From NCBI GenBank assembly GCA_000226015.1, contig JH152759.1:57968-88253 (forward strand): DNA of 30,286 nucleotides, read 5' to 3'. The first letter of the stretch is position 1, and each line of letters opens with the position of its first letter. The notes beneath the pieces are model-generated. The model worked only from the letters and a program-made list of their open reading frames with translations. It had not been told where the DNA came from and did no database searches. The translations under genes were made by a program, and so were the position numbers. This DNA comes from Mnemiopsis leidyi (taxonomy: Eukaryota > Ctenophora > Tentaculata > Lobata > Bolinopsidae). Below, piece by piece: positions 8,820 through 19,657 of the stretch.

Positions 8820-11125
8820 ACCAAGATGTATGGTGTTTTCAACAATTCTAGATCTTAATAGATTGTAAACTATAGTACTGCTGCATAAAAATCAAGGTGT
8901 TGAAAAAGAGGTCATTCATAATGGGAGATTCGCGGTTCAGAAAACTGCAAATAGATTGGACTTTATTTTTGTGGTAAAAGAATGAGGTTGATAGACAATA
9001 AATATCAAAGCTGTGCCAAATGTTGCAGAAACAGAAATACTTTGGCGTGACACACAGTTTCGAGCAAGGATACAAAATGCAGTTTCACAACCCATAATAG
9101 CAGCCAGATCAACTGAACTACAACTATTTGACCGGATAAACTTACAGCGTTATTGCTGTTTCTGAAATAGCGAAAATCGCCGATCAAATTATCGCTGAAT
9201 ATTACTACACACTGATAAGAAACGGTCTACTTTACAACATCTTACATACCACGAGAGCGAGATAACTGATATGTGTAGAGATAAATTCAGAACATCTACA
9301 TTCACAAATTTGTTCGACACAAGGTTATATACTTGGTTTCAGAAATGAGGACCTGGTAAAACGCCAAATTGGGTCGGCGACAACAAACCAACGATAACCC
9401 GATAATATTGATTTAGCCTTTATTAAGCATCAACCCAGGCCTGCTTTAAGTAGTAAAACACAAATCAGTATAGAGCAACTAAGGAGATAAGGAGAGCACT
9501 GAAACACTCTATAGTTCTCTTATAATTATATCCTTATCTCTCCATCAGTACAACTACTTATAGTTGGTCTAGACGAATCTGCATCTCTCCAGCTCTCTGT
9601 GATGAACTGTGAGACCGTGGGATGTAATCTCTAATCATGACCAGAGAGAGAGAGAGGGATGTCCGTTACCGTCAAGTCGGAGTTTGATAAGATACTTGCA
9701 GATAGCAGTTTGATATATGTCTGGAGATCTGTGTTTGTTGTGTCGTGTATGAAGTTAGTGAGATCTTTCTTCTTCTACTTTCTACTGCTTATCCGCTCAT
9801 ATGATTGCGGGACACTAAGTGAATCGCTATTAATCGCGAAAATGAGGGAAATATCAATTTACGAATTCACATTTTGTATCGGTACATTATTCGTGTCCAC
9901 AAAGTACATCGACAGAGTTGAGTAAACAGACAATGCAAAGTTAAAAAAAACTAACATGCTTTTGGTTTGGCATAGGTTCGAAATATTCTGCTAGGCCCAC
10001 TTAACAAGCACCTAAATTGAATTCACATACACAATCTAAAACACGCGTACTTAACCGCGAGGTAAGTTCATATTTGAGAAAGATAAATAATCCTGAAATC
10101 CTGAATACTTTATGTGACAGTCTAGCTAAGACCTATTACTCTGTTTTCTGGCTCACGCACACTAGAGGCAAAACGGTACCGTTTAACGATTTAAACTAGA
10201 TAGCAATATAGAAAGTCTAGAACTTTACATATTGATATGACCTATATAGAACGTCTAGACAGTAGACTCACTCTAGAAATCAAGCTATTGATATGACCTA
10301 CGTATATAAGTTTTGATGGGCTTAAATATTAAACGAAACTGAACTTCAATCTAGTCCAAATGACTCAATGATGATAAAAACCAGACAAAAACAGAGATAA
10401 AAAACTTTAAGTTTGATGGTGAGAAATATCAGGGTTGCAGATTGGTAGTCTGATGGAACCTAGAAGATGGTTAAGTAGCTCCTAGATGTTTAAGTAGCTT
10501 CTAGTCAGCTCTGAGAGTTAATCTAATCTGGACGGTAGTTCTGTGTGACTGGTAGTTCTGTGTGACTGGTAGTTCTGTGTGACTGTAACTGTAACAGCAA
10601 GACAGCTTGACATTCATAGTCCCTACAGGACAGTTTTACAAAAAAGGATAAACCTGGTGCGGCTAGAATAACTATGTTTGGTGCGGTGGAAGTGGCTACA
10701 AAGTATAATAACCATAACGAATAAGCTTGAAGAAGAATAGTCTCGATCGAACTCTAGGTAGCCGGTAATGAGAAACTTCAGGTTTGTTGTCGTGTTGGCT
10801 TCGGACGAGTTTTACTAAAGGAGAAAATAATCTATGGACCATGGTTAAAATTAACTGAAGTTGGAGAATAGACACCCAAGTCTTTGCAGAAGTCCGAATC
10901 AAAATGAGACAGTAAAAAGTTAAAGCTTTATGTAGAAAAATGTTGGCTTTTTGTTATGGCCTTTAAGTCAAAATGTAAAGATACATGTCCAACGTGACGA
11001 TTGCCGCTCAGGTTTCCACGGTTGAATGCACTGTAAGCAGGTGGCTACCTCAATTCGTCACGGGGAACTCTTGCCGATGATTGGTTGAGACGATCACGTT
11101 CTTGCCGCTGATTTGTTATTATGCT
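8820..11125. other. Non-coding stretch with minor repeats
   Basis: No supported gene. The open frames at 9659-9925 and 10017-10199 on the plus strand show no recognisable family. Small structures include a (AG)7 run at 9643-9656, a 10-bp hairpin pair (GAGATAAGGA near 9485, TCCTTATCTC near 9531) and two copies of TTGATATGACCTA near 10232 and 10289. Confidence 0.4.
10534..10584. repeat. 17-bp tandem repeat, three units
   Basis: Three identical units of GGTAGTTCTGTGTGACT occupy 10534-10550, 10551-10567 and 10568-10584. The perfect identity indicates recent expansion or slippage. Confidence 0.9.
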
Positions 11126-11414
11126 CACGTGAGGGTAGAAGGTTAAGCTCATTGGCTTGTGGAGAAAGTCACGCGGGCTGAGAGGCACTGAAGTAAAATT
11201 TCACATCCATGATTCATAATTTCATGAAGTTATGATGAGTACAGTAACACTTTAAATCAGATGTTTGTTGTAACCAGGTAAGAATTTGTAGCGGAGTTTG
11301 GGCGTCATATTCCCGTAAGTATGCCAGCAAGGAGGGCTCCTCCTATTTGGAAACACACGTTGAGATCACCAGCAAATGACGATGCGTCACGTGACGCACC
11401 CTAAGTATCACGTG
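11126..11414. promoter_or_regulatory. E-box/CCAAT cluster C with a 16-bp palindrome
   Basis: CACGTG occurs at 11126, 11388 and 11409. The middle one is the centre of a perfect 16-bp palindrome, TGCGTCACGTGACGCA (11383-11398), which also contains GTCACGTGAC. ATTGG lies upstream near 11082 and again near 11152, and the CTTGCCGMTGAT block near 11070 is repeated near 11101. A bHLH-zip responsive promoter is possible; no coding start follows convincingly. Confidence 0.4.
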
Positions 11415-11777
11415 TCAGATTCCTTGTATGTATAATACCCAATACAGCAGGAGTCTGGACCTAGCTGTCGTCAGTTTGTTCACGATCGTTATCTCAGTGT
11501 CCGGACCGGTCCGTGTGACATGTGAAAGTCGCGGATTTTGATAATCTGTTGATGTGATTCATAGGTGACCTTGCTGACATGCTCACTCATGCGGCAAGAT
11601 GATGCGATGAGGTCAAATAGGTGAGAAATCTACAATGTTACAAGTGATGATGTGTTGCATCATTTAATAATGGAAGTTCAACCTCTATGTCAACATTCAG
11701 AAACATCCGATACGATTGAACAGCAGAACTGGACAGAGAATATACGTTTCTATGAGTTTGGAATTGTTCTCACTTAG

Positions 11778-11803
11778 CACGTGACCCCCGAATTTAGCAC
11801 GTG
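11778..11803. promoter_or_regulatory. Paired E-boxes 20 bp apart
   Basis: Two TTAGCACGTGAC sites lie with starts exactly 20 bp apart (CACGTG at 11778-11783 and 11798-11803). The shared flanks show that the pair arose by duplication. Two-turn spacing would place two bHLH-zip dimers on one DNA face. Confidence 0.4.
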
Positions 11804-13106
11804 ACACACTACTGATAAGGTCTATGATAATCAAATTTATACTCCACCGATACTTCAGCTATGATATCTTTTCCGTCCTTAATTAGCAGTAAATACTAAA
11901 TTCGCCCAAAAGTAGGAGCGAACAGTGAAAATTTAATTCACGACTGAATACTGGATACTGAACAATTTTTTAACAGTAGTCACTTCGAGGGTTAGTTTCA
12001 GCCAGTGGCTTAAATGTCAGAAAGTAAAATCAATGCACACTCAAATTCCTAAAAAACATTACATCAAAACGGGGTAACATGGTTTTATAGTATAAGTAAT
12101 GACGTGTATTAAAGTGAGTGTTGCAGATAACATCACGACTGAAGACATAGGCGAACTAAACAAGTACTTTTAAACAAAAATAAAAAACCAGTAGAACCCT
12201 TACAAAAGTAATGACTTAACTAAGAACTTCCTTCACTCCCTTTTTCAACCACTAGAGCTGAGCCGCGCAACACGTGCCAACATATTGATGAGGAAGGAGG
12301 GTAATATCTTGTTTATTGCTACCAAGTCAGACTCGTAGGTCTGGAGATTATCTAATTAATTATAACTGATCAAATAATTTACTGAGGATCCGGTGGAGGT
12401 TGCACAAGGACGGAAATTGGACAATTTTTATTTTATGAAGTTAAAACAATCACTAATTTAAATAAGGCGGCTTAAATAGGAAAACTTATATGCCTATGAT
12501 TACGACCATTGTTTCATTTTAACGCCCCAACGCAATTTTTGAAACAAACTTATAAAATTGGGGTTAAACAGCATTCAAAATGTAAAATGTAAAATGATAA
12601 TAACAAATTCTAACTACGACTGTTCATCGCGGGACACAAAACATTGCTGTGGTTGAAGTTAACTTTTTTCAGAAATAGGGTGGTACAGAAGGCACCAGAA
12701 TATAAGCTATACGGATTAGTGCGAGACTGAGAGCTATCAATTCAAAAATACCCCTCTAGTACCAGTCTCCCTCCATTGTCCCTGTAGTAACTGTAGTCAA
12801 TCTCCGATCTCAAAGACGGGAGAAGAGACAGGCCTAATCAATAATGAACTGTACAGCGGTTCTTTATAAAGATCGATTATGCGTTTATATGTAACAAAAA
12901 TACATAATTCAACAATTATATGAGCAACTCTTGACCCCACGGCGCACATGCATAATGCATGGATGTATGGCGGGGACAATCCATAGCAGGTAACTGACTA
13001 AGTATCTCTGATTTACTCAAGTTTTGATGTAAAACGTAAAACGGGGTGTTTTTACAGGACTGAGGACCGGGTCAAACAATCAGAACGATGTAGAAGATAG
13101 GTGTGT
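11804..13106. other. Non-coding stretch
   Basis: No gene is supported. It includes a single CACGTG at 12271-12276 and AT-rich sequence. The minus-strand open frame at 12797-12979 has no recognisable product. Confidence 0.4.
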
Positions 13107-13154
13107 CACGTGACATACAAACAGGTCATGTGACATACAAATTCAGATCACGTG
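13107..13154. promoter_or_regulatory. E-box cluster D in a degenerate tandem repeat
   Basis: Three copies of a ~20-23-bp unit read GTCACGTGACATACAAA, GTCATGTGACATACAAA and ATCACGTGACATACAAA. CACGTG is at 13107 and 13149, with a CATGTG variant between. A TATA-like TATTATAAG follows near 13178 and a GC-richer patch with AGGACGAGCGAG near 13231. This is the most promoter-like arrangement in the window, but no coding exon follows clearly. Confidence 0.4.
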
Positions 13155-13506
13155 ACATACAAACAAATAACATGACGTATTATAAGTAGGGCATTATGGC
13201 AAGTCGGCGTTATGTAAGTCGCACTACGTAGGACGAGCGAGAGAGTGCTCTACAGCACTTTTTGTGTGTGATTACTGTATAGAGCCAATACGGCAGGATC
13301 GCTGCACAAGCGATCTACATTACTCAAAGTCTTGTTACGAAATAATGCGAATTTTCGAGAATCATATTACGTTATAATGGAGGAGTAAGTGTCATCTATA
13401 ACTAGTGTCAAATGAGAAATTAATACTTCTCAAATGTTGTCGACATTTTGTGGCGGAAGTTATAGGGGATTCAAATCAGCTACTACATCCCGTCAAAGAT
13501 ATATGA

Positions 13507-13591
13507 GTACAGCAAAATGGATAGATGTAAAATGAATAATACGATATAGGTACAGCAAAAAAGCTAGATGTAAAATGAATAATAAGATCAG
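13507..13591. repeat. 43-bp tandem duplication
   Basis: Two copies start at 13507 and 13550. Both begin GTACAGCAAAA and contain TAGATGTAAAATGAATAATA; the middle has diverged slightly. Confidence 0.8.
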
Positions 13592-15021
13592 TTACAATTT
13601 GTAGCTGGTAATGTGGCATAGCCATATCCAAATTTTAGATTAGCAGCAATTTAAAGGTACGACTGTAAAGTGGATGGATATATTATAAATGTAGTGTGCA
13701 CAATTATATTGTGCAACAGTGTTTATCAGACTTTTCGTTGTAAATATCTTACAATTTCTACTTTTCGTGCGAACTGGCACTGATGAGCGGTTTAAAAAAT
13801 CCGTAGTACAATAGAAAGTGTTAAGTTAAAGTGATGAATTTTTATAACTTTAAGTTTAAATACAATGCATCTTCCGATTGTTGCACTATAGGAGGTTACT
13901 CGGGAAATACTGTGAGAAACTCCTGAAAAGCCGACTATAAATAGAACACAGCGTAGAATTTTATAATATTTTACAACAGTAAAAAGCAGCTGGCCAGTCT
14001 AAGGTGTGTGTGTGTACTTACATGTACTGCAGTGATATTGACATCGAATAGGAGATTAAATTATACCGAAATAGGAATATTAACCTCCTGGCTATGAAAA
14101 TTGAAAGGATCATGGTGATCCTATTCCTCGTTAGTGATGCATCATGGCGGCAGTGGCATCAGTTGTCGTAGTTATCACTGAATCAAGTTTTTCAGAAAAA
14201 CATGATCTAGCTGTGGAATTAAATTTCGATAACCCTGATAAATTACAGAATGCTGAAAACAGAAATGAGAGTGGAGACTCTTGGACAAGTTGGCAAATAA
14301 CTGGAGACACAAATTCTGTCAAAACTCAGGGAGTGGCATGATCTTAGGTCCACACGTTGAGATTGTGGCACACTTCTTAGGCCCGGAGACGCGGGGGAAT
14401 AAAGATCAATTCATCGTGAATCGTAAAGTGACCGAGCGACCGTTTAAACATCAAGCACTAATGTCCAATTGTGGTTTAGTGGTTAATGACGCTACGAGAC
14501 AGATTAATATTTAAACATGGATAGTCCAGTGAAGGGACTGCCATGATCGTTGAAATAGAATTGGGGAGGGAGTGTGGAAGGGAATGTTAGAGTGGCTAGG
14601 GAAAGTTCATTTACTTTTTATCGATTGAAATGAGGCTTGAAAGATGGACCTAAGACCTAGACGTTAATGACATAGCCAAAATCAGTTAAATGCAGTTTCC
14701 TGCGGTACCCTATATTTCAGATGCTTTCGATTCGGAGAACGTAAAACATTTATAATTTCAATGACAGTAGCATAATACAATAATTCGATTCTTTCAAAAC
14801 TGTGGGAATCTCTGGAGGAGAAAAAGTCAATTGCGACATCGAATAAAACAAAAAAAACCTAAAAAGGCGGTCCTTGGACGAGCTTCTCAGAGCGGGACAG
14901 GAATATTAGATTGACGTAGTCTACTACCACTAGCTCGCCAGATCGCACTACTAGACGCCGAGAAATTAGGCAGAAAAGCAGGGACTAGGGAGTAAGTTCC
15001 TTCACTTCTACCTCTATGTGT
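13592..15021. other. Stretch without a supported gene
   Basis: A (GT)6 run lies at 14004-14015. Overlapping short plus-strand frames at 14144-14341 and 14281-14514 begin near a GCATCATGGCGGC start context, but no family is recognised and no splice sites decide between them. Confidence 0.35.
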
Positions 15022-15023
15022 GT

Positions 15024-15029
15024 CACGTG
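15024..15029. promoter_or_regulatory. E-box in GTCACGTGAC
   Basis: A perfect GTCACGTGAC palindrome at 15022-15031, identical to the CLEAR-type core bound by MITF/TFE-class bHLH-zip factors in animals. No adjacent gene start is recognised. Confidence 0.3.
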
Positions 15030-15531
15030 ACTTCTACTTTACCGTATACCACGGGCACTGTGCAGTTTTTACTCTGACAAATTGTCATAGGAGATTCATT
15101 TATTGGTAGATAGTCATAGATTATGTGAAATAAGACAATGGTGGACTTGGAGCGAGCTTTGCGACAGCGGTATATTACAATGACGGTTCGTAATTTAGGT
15201 TTCATAAGATTAATTAAAGAAGATTATATTGATTGACATAATGATAATATAATTCGAAAGACTGAAAATCATGAAAACGTCCGTGTATAAAGAGTTTTAA
15301 ACAGCAAAAAAGGAAAACCAATATCGGGAAGAAACGGAATACCAGCAGGGGGTTTGAGACTTTTATTTGCGCAAGTCTTTACTTGACATAACTCATCAAT
15401 CCATCACAAAGTTAGCACCATTTACCATGGTTGAATCAATCAAACTTCACTTATAACAAATTATCAGAGTGAGAGTGAGATCACCCCGCCACACAAAACA
15501 CGACCTAGTTAGGAAACGAGCCGGTCAATAA

Positions 15532-15610
15532 CCACCGTCCAGCAGACTGGTGGACGGTGGCGGCACACGATTGTGCTCCTGAACTCCGCTCTGAGCCCAC
15601 CAGCTCAGAG
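15532..15610. other. Two adjacent GC-rich hairpins
   Basis: Hairpin 1 has CCACCGTCC (15532-15540) and GGACGGTGG (15552-15560), a perfect 9-bp stem with an 11-nt loop. Hairpin 2 has CTCTGAGC (15589-15596) and GCTCAGAG (15603-15610), a perfect 8-bp stem with a 6-nt loop. The block is much more GC-rich than its surroundings and is followed by a (GT)6 run at 15623-15634. It could be a structured RNA or part of a mobile element; nothing identifies a known RNA family. Confidence 0.45.
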
Positions 15611-15701
15611 AGGGAGACTGATGTGTGTGTGTGTAAGTTGGTGATTATGTGCTGAGGAGGAGGAGGAGTCATTGTCTCTCTCTTGAGTCTAATACAACGG
15701 G

Positions 15702-16113
15702 GACCAAGGAATAAACTAAGTCAAGTAATAAACAAGACCCAGGTTATAAACTAAAACAAAGAATAAACTAGACCTAGGAATAAAGTAGACCAAGGAATAA
15801 AGTAGACCAATGAATGAACTAGGCCAAGGAATAAACTAGACCAAGGAATAAAGTAGACCAAGGAATAAAGTAGACCAAGGAATAAAGTAGACCAATGAAT
15901 GAACTAGGCCAAGAAATAAACTAGGCCAAGGAATAAAGTAGACATGGGAATAAACTAGATTAAGGAATAAACTAGACCAAGGAAGAAAGTAGACAAAGGA
16001 AGAAAGTAGACCAAGGAATAAACTAGGCCAAGGAATAAACTAAGCCAAGGAATAAAGTAGACATGGGAATAAACTAGACCAAGGAGTAAACTAGGCCAAG
16101 GTATAAACTAGAC
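15702..16113. repeat. 17-bp minisatellite, 24 units, most carrying AATAAA
   Basis: The consensus is GACCAAGGAATAAASTA. I could read 24 consecutive units (one of 18 bp), which accounts exactly for the span. Seventeen units contain the hexamer AATAAA; the others have AATGAA, AAGAAA, TATAAA or GTAAA. There is higher-order structure: units 13-15 and 20-22 share the same order (GGCC..ACTA, then ..CC..AGTA, then GACATGGG), a 119-bp offset. Seventeen is not a multiple of three and no protein frame spans the array. Confidence 0.9.
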
Positions 16114-16430
16114 AATCGCGTTATCAAAGAGAAATCTAATGGTAGTAAGGTTCATGGCGGAACCTGAGAAAGGAAACCGTTGTACACGAGCCTATTGTTC
16201 TACAACAAACAGACAACAAAAATGAAGAAAATTTGATAGGCTGTACAGATGCACATTAGGAGTAGTAGTAACAAGACCATTAGATATAACTAGACGGAGA
16301 CGGCAATAACAAGCGATTTGAGAAAGAGCAGAACAACCAATTACAGCAGATCTTTTCTCCGCTGTAAAGCGATCGTCCATGGCTTGCAAATACGGGATAA
16401 ATCTGAGTGTTGCTACATTTGACAGAGTAT

Positions 16431-16643
16431 TTAGAATGTACGGCGGTAAAATTTGTTCCTGACGATTGAAAATGCCGCCCTGGACAAGAAGTAAGAAAGT
16501 ACGTTAAATCCAGTTTGGACGACAAATTTTAAACGAAGAGCTAGAGACAAGATTAAAACCGCGATTGACGGTAAAATAAAAAACGCAGTATTTCTCCCAC
16601 CAAGTGTTTTTGGTTCATTTCGACAAGTCACTACACAACACAT
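16431..16643 (-). pseudogene. Possible decayed THAP-like zinc-finger start
   Basis: On the minus strand, the ATG at 16643-16641 opens a frame beginning MCCVVTCRNEP, then a Gly/Arg/Asn linker, then NTAFFILPS. This resembles the start of a THAP domain: Cys-x4-Cys followed by R/N residues, about 12-20 residues to an SFxxFP-like motif. In this frame the rest is hydrophobic without the expected Trp and Cys-x2-His. A neighbouring frame contains CRPNWI and another contains a Cys and RHF, so frameshifts would be needed to restore the domain. If real it is a decayed gene or transposon remnant (THAP domains occur in P-element transposases and host genes). A chance resemblance is quite possible. Confidence 0.22.
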
Positions 16644-17134
16644 TTGTCGTCTAAGTGCAAGTTTTAGTTAACAGAAGGGTGCTACCAAATGTTGCAGACG
16701 ATATTCACTGTGTTTCCTTCATGGGATAAGTGTTATTTGGGGTTTCTACACAACTAAAAACTACTACATTACAAAGTTTCCCTTAAATTGAAACGTACAC
16801 AGGTAAGTTCAGAGTTTTTAGTATGTAATGCGGAGTTAGGAGTAAAAACTATTCGAGCTGCTGCTAAAAACGAAAATTTGGCATTCCCACATATTGACAA
16901 AAAATAAAAGAACTACGAGAAATGTAATCGAAAGGACTTAGATAGTAACGGTATCCCTGAGAAAAAGAGAGCGCGGTGGGAAGTGTACCTTATCCAGGGA
17001 TGAACGTTCCCAGAAGAACAACAAACCGTGTAACCATGGCAACCTGGACCCGGTAGCCCCCGCCCATAATCCCACACTCAGTACACTTATACACGATAAA
17101 CCCACCACATACCCAGCGCCAGGGTATAACTCAT
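16644..17134. other. Non-coding stretch
   Basis: No gene is supported. The sequence becomes more GC-rich toward the E-box cluster that follows. Confidence 0.4.
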
Positions 17135-17254
17135 CACGTGACCACATCACGTGACCTGCTTACTTCCGCCAACTCCAGCCGTGGTACGGTCGCTATTGTG
17201 TTGCTAGGGGGACACATGAGAAGGTGCACGTGCAACTTTGATGAAGTGCACGTG
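17135..17254. promoter_or_regulatory. E-box cluster E with four CACGTG sites
   Basis: CACGTG occurs at 17135, 17148, 17227 and 17249. The first pair shares CATCACGTGACC at 13-bp spacing. The second pair shares GTGCACGTG at 22-bp spacing. The GC-richer DNA around it could be a promoter, but the downstream side runs into a GA repeat and the assembly gap, which hides any first exon. Confidence 0.4.
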
Positions 17255-17281
17255 GTGGGCATGATAGACGTACAGGGAGAG

Positions 17282-17304
17282 GAGAGAGAGAGAGAGAGAG
17301 AGAG
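17282..17304. repeat. (GA)n microsatellite left of the gap
   Basis: A near-pure GA run of about 23 bases, ending in GGAGGGG shortly before the run of Ns. A matching AG run resumes at 17618, so the gap probably sits in or beside a GA-rich array. Confidence 0.85.
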
Positions 17305-17347
17305 GAGGGGAGGGGTTAGTTAGTTGTTTAGTAATAGTTTGTTAGAC

Positions 17348-17617
17348 NNNNNNNNNNNNNNNNNNNNNNNNNNNNNNNNNNNNNNNNNNNNNNNNNNNNN
17401 NNNNNNNNNNNNNNNNNNNNNNNNNNNNNNNNNNNNNNNNNNNNNNNNNNNNNNNNNNNNNNNNNNNNNNNNNNNNNNNNNNNNNNNNNNNNNNNNNNNN
17501 NNNNNNNNNNNNNNNNNNNNNNNNNNNNNNNNNNNNNNNNNNNNNNNNNNNNNNNNNNNNNNNNNNNNNNNNNNNNNNNNNNNNNNNNNNNNNNNNNNNN
17601 NNNNNNNNNNNNNNNNN
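17348..17617. other. Assembly gap (270 N)
   Basis: An uninterrupted run of N from 17348 to 17617. GA microsatellite on both sides suggests that the repeat stopped the assembly. Any frame drawn through it is meaningless. Confidence 0.99.
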
Positions 17618-17629
17618 AGAGAGAGAGAG
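17618..17629. repeat. (AG)6 microsatellite right of the gap
   Basis: Six AG units directly follow the Ns and pass into a G run. This is probably the far end of the repeat seen at 17282-17304. Confidence 0.85.
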
Positions 17630-17789
17630 GGGGGGAGGTTTATGTTTGTTACAATGTTTGACAGGATACTGCGTGATTTATTACTTCCTGTACACAGTTG
17701 TACTACTGTAGCTACCGGACCGACCTGCCGATAATTGCGGTGCGACCCGTCTCACTTGCTGCTTTGTAAAAACTACTTTTTGTAGATGT

Positions 17790-17795
17790 CACGTG
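17790..17795. promoter_or_regulatory. E-box in GTCACGTGAC
   Basis: A perfect GTCACGTGAC at 17788-17797, one of five such 10-mers in the window. No gene start is recognised beside it. Confidence 0.3.
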
Positions 17796-17797
17796 AC

Positions 17798-19330
17798 ACA
17801 TTAGGGCCAGATAAAAAGTAAAACTGAGGGTCAGTACACTGTACAACAAAATGTAACAAAAAGCAAGCTAATTAGAACAAATATGGTGATTGTAGACGTT
17901 CTGGGGGACTCAGCAGTCTGCTGAAGCTGCATGACCGGCTGTTAGGACTTAGGGGTGACCACAGTCTCAAGGACTTACCTTGGCGGTAAAAACCAACCTC
18001 GGAATTTCAATAAAATCACTACATTGGAAGTTCTAGAAAAAGTAAGGTTAAGGTTTAAATTAAAGGACATGATGTAGAGATGTAATAGAGCTGGAGACGA
18101 TAACGCAGACTGGGTTTGTCGTAGTAGCGACAGTTGGAATTAGTTATGTAAATTAGAGGAACAATTGAAGACTGTAAACAATTTCCTCAAACTTAGCCCA
18201 TTCAGAAGGTTAAATAACGGATTGGACCTACTTTTCCATGGAATTAGACGATTAACAAGGACAATCTTTGATTCCCAGGCGGTTCCTAGAACGGTCCATC
18301 TCACTATTTCATGACATGGTGGGCACGTATATATGTCAGACTACAGTAAACATCGGCAATGACCGAACATGATGATGTGACAAAGGATTTGACGGGTGTA
18401 ACTGCAGACTGCAGTTGGAGACACGCGTGCAGCCATATAACATGTGACATTTTATCTAAACACAGCTGGCATGTGTGCTAACAGAGTAACAGCTAAAAAT
18501 GTGTCATTACTCACAGTAAACAGCTACTTTTTACAATTAGTTATACAGATAAATCGCAGTGGACAGGTAATTTTTACTTCAAATTGGCCGAAATTTATCG
18601 TTACACAATAGTCTTGGTTTTTGGGCTTATTCCTTAATACTTTGTTTATTATGAAAAACAACAAAAGACAATCATATTGTGACAGTAGTAACGGTTTCTT
18701 TGACTATAACTCGTATCGATAGCTCGTGTTTTCTTGAAGACTACATAATCAGTTATACCAACATAATCTGTTATACCAACGTGAATATCTGACTTGTCTT
18801 GTTTGTATCAGCTCAAAATCATAAAAGTTGTAACCATAATGGGGTAATAGTCTTACAAGTTTGGGTGCCTTCACCGTATTTTTCGCCCTTTTTAAAGGGT
18901 ACATCGATTTCTCAGAATTTAAACATGGGAAGCAGCAACTAAACTAGTTTCTTTCTCGTCTGTGAGAAGGTCTAGACAGCAAACAAGAATCGAGAAAATT
19001 TGTTTAGACAGTGATCAGATTTCTAGCGTAACTAGCTCTAGAATAATCACGATAGAACCACTAAGACAGATCTCTTACTACATAAATATACTACAAAACT
19101 GCATAACACTCTGACCTAAATGGTCTTACCGAATATCCCATATCCAGCCGAGATCCCGACAGATTTGACAGAACTATCTGATTGGATTTAAACGGTTAAC
19201 CTGTCACCCTGTACCATGTTACAGACGTCCAGCCTCCACGGCAGGATATCCAGTATTTTTATATTTTGACAGGTGCCGATTGTTACAATTATTGAGCTAA
19301 TGTTAGGTGACGTGGATCTGACCGATATGT
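17798..19330. other. Non-coding stretch
   Basis: No gene or RNA is supported. A short 18-bp direct repeat (AATCAGTTATACCAACAT and a close copy) lies near 18747-18782. Confidence 0.4.
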
Positions 19331-19657
19331 GTTGCAAGTAGAGTTGGTGGGTAGACTGGGTGATTGGTCTGATTGCCGAGTGGTGGGTTTAGGATGGCAA
19401 TAACCCTGGATGTTGCAAGTAGAGTTGGTGGGTAGTCTGGGTGATTGGTCTGATTGCCGGGTGGTGGGTTTAGGATGGCAATAACCCTGGATGTTGCAAG
19501 TAGAGTTGGTGGGTAGTCTGGGTGATTGGTCTGATTGCCGGGTGGTGGGTTTAGGATGGCAATAACCCTGGAGGTTGCAAGTAGAGTTGGTGGGTAGTCT
19601 GGGTGATTGGTCTGGTTGCCGGGTGAAGGGTTCGTCTAGGATGGCAGTAATGCCCGG
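19331..19657. repeat. 81-bp tandem repeat, four units
   Basis: Units begin at 19331, 19412, 19493 and 19574 with GTTGCAAGTAGAGTTGGTGG, an exact 81-bp period. The first three are nearly identical. The fourth has diverged in its last third (GAAGGGTTCGTCTAGG instead of TGGTGGGTTTAGG) and marks the decayed edge. Each unit contains GTGATTGGTCTG, an inverted CCAAT core. Although 81 is divisible by three, the units contain stops, so it does not look coding. Confidence 0.9.

Noticed and set aside
9659..9925. 88-codon plus-strand frame with a hydrophobic centre
   Set aside because: No family, no signal peptide layout and no splice context; it begins at the edge of an AG microsatellite.
14144..14514. 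Overlapping plus-strand frames starting at GCATCATGGCGGC
   Set aside because: The start context is attractive, but no domain is recognised, the two frames disagree, and no splice sites link them.
16154..16222. Plus-strand start MAEPEKGNRCTRAYCSTTNR
   Set aside because: It looks like a zinc-finger start with Cys-x4-Cys but stops after 23 codons and has no convincing donor.
17324..17734. Open frame of 136 codons
   Set aside because: It runs through the N gap; the middle is unknown bases, so it is not a frame at all.
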